In this document: piece by piece, positions 4,444-6,136 of the stretch
Position numbering within the stretch: position 1 is the stretch's first letter
Layout of the letters: the number at the start of each line of letters is the position of its first letter
DNA from: Tissierella_A sp964489715
Lineage (GTDB): Bacteria; Bacillota; Clostridia; Tissierellales; Tissierellaceae
DNA: 6,136 nt
NCBI GenBank assembly: GCA_964489715.1
Contig: CAZBAK010000071.1
Location: 1 to 6,136 of the forward strand
Reading direction: 5' to 3'
Position numbers and translations under genes: made by a program
Notes under the pieces: generated by a model
What the model was told of the DNA's origin: nothing
The model's database searches: none
What the model saw: only the letters and a program-made list of their open reading frames with translations

Positions 4444-5904
4444 CTATTTTAGTATATTTAGATTTTCCTCTTCTGCCTGTCTTATTAACTTCTCTATATT
4501 TTCTAGTTGTCCTATCATCTCTCTAGAAGCTTCTTGGGCCCTAGTATAGGTTCTCTTTGCAGCTTCCTTGTCTCCATTTTTTATATCTTCTAAAAACACA
4601 TCACCTAGGCTATGGACCTTATGATGGATAGGATCTATGGAAATCCAGGCATCTTTTATAAGTTCATGGTCCATTTCGATTGCCCTATAAAAATGTCCAA
4701 AGACACATCTATCTGAGTCTGTTTGAAGGGGAGCAAGAGTCATGGTCTCTAGCATACTTCCCAGTCTTCCTACCCATTTTTTATGGGAGCTTATTGCATT
4801 TTCAATTATATCTAGTAATTCCACATTGCTTATGCCATTTTCACTTCCCCTTAGATCATCAAATAAATCCTTTACAACTCTGGATAGATCATTGTCTATA
4901 ACTGCTATATTCTTTGAAAATTCTACACTTTCCTTGGCATTGCTTTCTATTTGATAGGCCATATTGCTAAGTTTTTCAGCATCACCACTTGATTCGTCCA
5001 TGGCAGCGTTCATCTCTTGTGTAGAAACTTTTACATTTTCCATATCTTCATTTATATTATCTATGTCCCTGTTTACTTCTTTTAAAAGATCTAGATTTTT
5101 ATATATGGTTTGGCTTACAACTTCTATCTTGCCATTTATTTCTTCTGTAGACTTTAGGGTGTTTTTAAGGCTAGTATCTCCTTCTTTTGTAGCAGCTTCT
5201 ATACTACCTATAAATGTATCCATTCCATCTAGGTTGTTTTTTGTGTTGTCTGCAAGTTTTCTTATTTCTGCAGCTACCACTGCAAATCCCCTACCGTGTT
5301 CTCCAGCTCTAGCAGCTTCTATGGCAGCATTTAAAGCCAGCAGATTTGTCTGCTCTGCAATTTGCTTTACACCTTCAACTATCCTGGTTACCTCTGAGGA
5401 AACCTCTATAAGTTCCTTAAACTTACTGCTTAGGTCTTCTGTATCCTTATTTACATCTTCCTTTAAGCTGACCATATCTTTTAGAAGATCAATACTTTCG
5501 TCATTTCTATCTACCAATGTGTGGGACTTATCTGCAAGATTGTCCAAGGTATTTGTAGTGTTTACAACTGCTTGACTTACCTCATTCATGCTAGCTGTGG
5601 TCTCTTCTACCAGGGCCATATTGGATTGACTGAGAATAGATATTTCTTGTGAAAAATCTAAGAGCTGATTTGAAATGTGTTCCATTCCCACATCAAAATC
5701 ACTTAAGGAGGTTGTGATACCAAGTATCTCCTTGGATTTTTCCGCCATATTCTTCTCCCTCTGTTTAAGTATCTCAATCTCTGATCCTTCTTCCTTTATT
5801 GAATCCCTATGGAAGCTCTTTTCTTCATCTTTATTTTTCTTTCTCTTTAAAAAATTTATTCCTATTCTTTTATTCTTATTTTTGTCCTTCATCTCTATTG
5901 CCAA
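4444..5904 (-). CDS. Soluble methyl-accepting chemotaxis protein with C-terminal CZB zinc-binding domain
   Basis: A 486-aa cytoplasmic chemoreceptor with no membrane segment and no HAMP domain. A basic, charged N-terminus (1-60) leads into the long signalling coiled coil (about 60-350), whose kinase-contact tip is clear at 182-218 (IAEQTNLLALNAAIEAARAG followed by GRGFAVVAAEIRKLA). The C-terminal domain (about 365-450) fits the chemoreceptor zinc-binding (CZB) family: HKKW with H374, CVFGHFY with C400, and DPIHHKVH with H427 and H431 give the expected His-Cys-His-His zinc set. The plan resembles TlpD of Helicobacter; CZB domains are linked to sensing zinc or oxidants such as hypochlorite. The start is TTG 5904, 10 bases after GGAGG (5915-5919); ATG 5892 is too far. 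It probably ends at the hairpin downstream and is not part of the azlC operon. Confidence 0.92.
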   Translation of the reverse strand: MAIEMKDKNKNKRIGINFLKRKKNKDEEKSFHRDSIKEEGSEIEILKQREKNMAEKSKEILGITTSLSDFDVGMEHISNQLLDFSQEISILSQSNMALVEETTASMNEVSQAVVNTTNTLDNLADKSHTLVDRNDESIDLLKDMVSLKEDVNKDTEDLSSKFKELIEVSSEVTRIVEGVKQIAEQTNLLALNAAIEAARAGEHGRGFAVVAAEIRKLADNTKNNLDGMDTFIGSIEAATKEGDTSLKNTLKSTEEINGKIEVVSQTIYKNLDLLKEVNRDIDNINEDMENVKVSTQEMNAAMDESSGDAEKLSNMAYQIESNAKESVEFSKNIAVIDNDLSRVVKDLFDDLRGSENGISNVELLDIIENAISSHKKWVGRLGSMLETMTLAPLQTDSDRCVFGHFYRAIEMDHELIKDAWISIDPIHHKVHSLGDVFLEDIKNGDKEAAKRTYTRAQEASREMIGQLENIEKLIRQAEEENLNILK

Positions 5905-5913
5905 TTCTGAATT

Positions 5914-5920
5914 TCCTCCT
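5914..5920 (-). promoter_or_regulatory. Ribosome binding site favouring the TTG start of the chemoreceptor
   Basis: The minus strand reads AGGAGGA, with 10 bases from GGAGG to TTG 5904 and 22 bases to the first ATG (5892). The TTG is at a slightly long but acceptable distance; the ATG is not. Confidence 0.7.
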
Positions 5921-5971
5921 TATGTTTTATAGTTGACATATACCCAGAAGTTTTTTATTAAACACTTTTTC

Positions 5972-6136
5972 TTATTTTTCTAGTATATAGTTATCAATTT
6001 TTTCTCCACTTTCTAAACTGTATCTTTCTACTAGAATTTCTAGGTTTTCCACACTTAACTTGTATATGCCTTTTCTTATATCTAAAATTAAATCAACTTT
6101 AGTTTCTTCTAACATATCCATAAGTTCCTTATTGCT
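5972..6136 (-). CDS. C-terminal fragment of an unrecognised protein (cut by the window edge)
   Basis: An open frame enters from the right edge of the window and runs 54 codons to TAA at 5972-5974. The visible part begins SNKELMDMLEETKVDLILD and ends KIDNYILEK; it is charged, probably helical, and has no membrane segment or motif I can assign. Codon use (many AGA, TTA, GAA, ATA) matches the neighbouring genes, and the frame is open over the entire visible 162 coding bases of AT-rich sequence, so it is probably a real gene. It ends 67 bases before the chemoreceptor start on the same strand. I see no strong terminator between them, so co-transcription is possible. Function cannot be given. Confidence 0.65.
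   Translation of the reverse strand, partial: SNKELMDMLEETKVDLILDIRKGIYKLSVENLEILVERYSLESGEKIDNYILEK

Noticed and set aside
4680..5932. Several plus-strand open frames opposite the chemoreceptor gene, the longest 4964-5575
   Set aside because: They mirror the well-supported chemoreceptor gene, have low-complexity Ser/Phe/Leu-rich translations typical of antisense frames, and lack recognisable motifs.
5921..5940. Weak inverted repeat TATGT/ACATA before the chemoreceptor
   Set aside because: Only five pairs with a ten-base loop in AT-rich sequence; expected by chance.
5951..5970. Weak hairpin AAGTGTTT/AAAAACTT after the partial gene as a terminator
   Set aside because: Seven of eight A/T-dominated pairs without a T-run on the minus strand; too weak to call.
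5981..6000. TTGATA and TATACT as a promoter for the chemoreceptor
   Set aside because: Only four bases separate the two elements, and both lie inside the upstream coding frame.

Overview
This AT-rich window carries five complete genes and one partial gene, all on the minus strand. Strong GGAGG-type ribosome binding sites, A/T-rich codon use and the gene set (folate-linked formimino-group metabolism, AzlCD, a sigma-54 activator, a soluble chemoreceptor) suggest an anaerobic Firmicute of the Clostridia/Tissierellia type. The species cannot be named from the sequence.

In transcription order (right to left): the 3' end of an unrecognised gene (5972-6136); a soluble chemoreceptor with a C-terminal CZB zinc-binding domain (4444-5904); an intergenic region with a long hairpin whose loop can pair with its own 3' flank (4371-4426), a palindrome (4346-4368) and a weak promoter; then the tight cluster azlC-azlD-PAS/sigma-54 activator (4305 down to 1889). 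A 291-base intergenic region (1598-1888) follows, and then the two-gene unit fchA-like cyclodeaminase and glutamate formimidoyltransferase (1597 down to 10). The window ends just past the latter's stop codon.

The main result is a likely self-contained regulatory circuit. Upstream of the cyclodeaminase gene is a near-consensus sigma-54 (-24/-12) promoter with the invariant GG and GC exactly 10 bases apart. Further upstream, at roughly -150, -220 and -240, lie three related palindromes of the form GGAAw-N2-TTTCC, which fit enhancer sites for the adjacent sigma-54 activator. A fourth, variant palindrome lies at the -35 position of the azlC promoter and suggests autoregulation. The two enzymes convert formiminoglutamate (the late histidine-degradation intermediate) plus tetrahydrofolate to glutamate, ammonia and methenyl-THF. 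AzlCD is an amino-acid exporter family, and the B. subtilis pair has been reported to export histidine. I therefore infer a histidine-homeostasis locus: catabolism and export of one amino acid linked by a PAS-controlled sigma-54 activator.

Three starts were set from ribosome binding sites. Formimidoyltransferase is shortened to 933. The chemoreceptor uses TTG at 5904. AzlC is extended to 4305, where the codon at the correct spacing from a strong Shine-Dalgarno is ATA, a very rare initiation codon.
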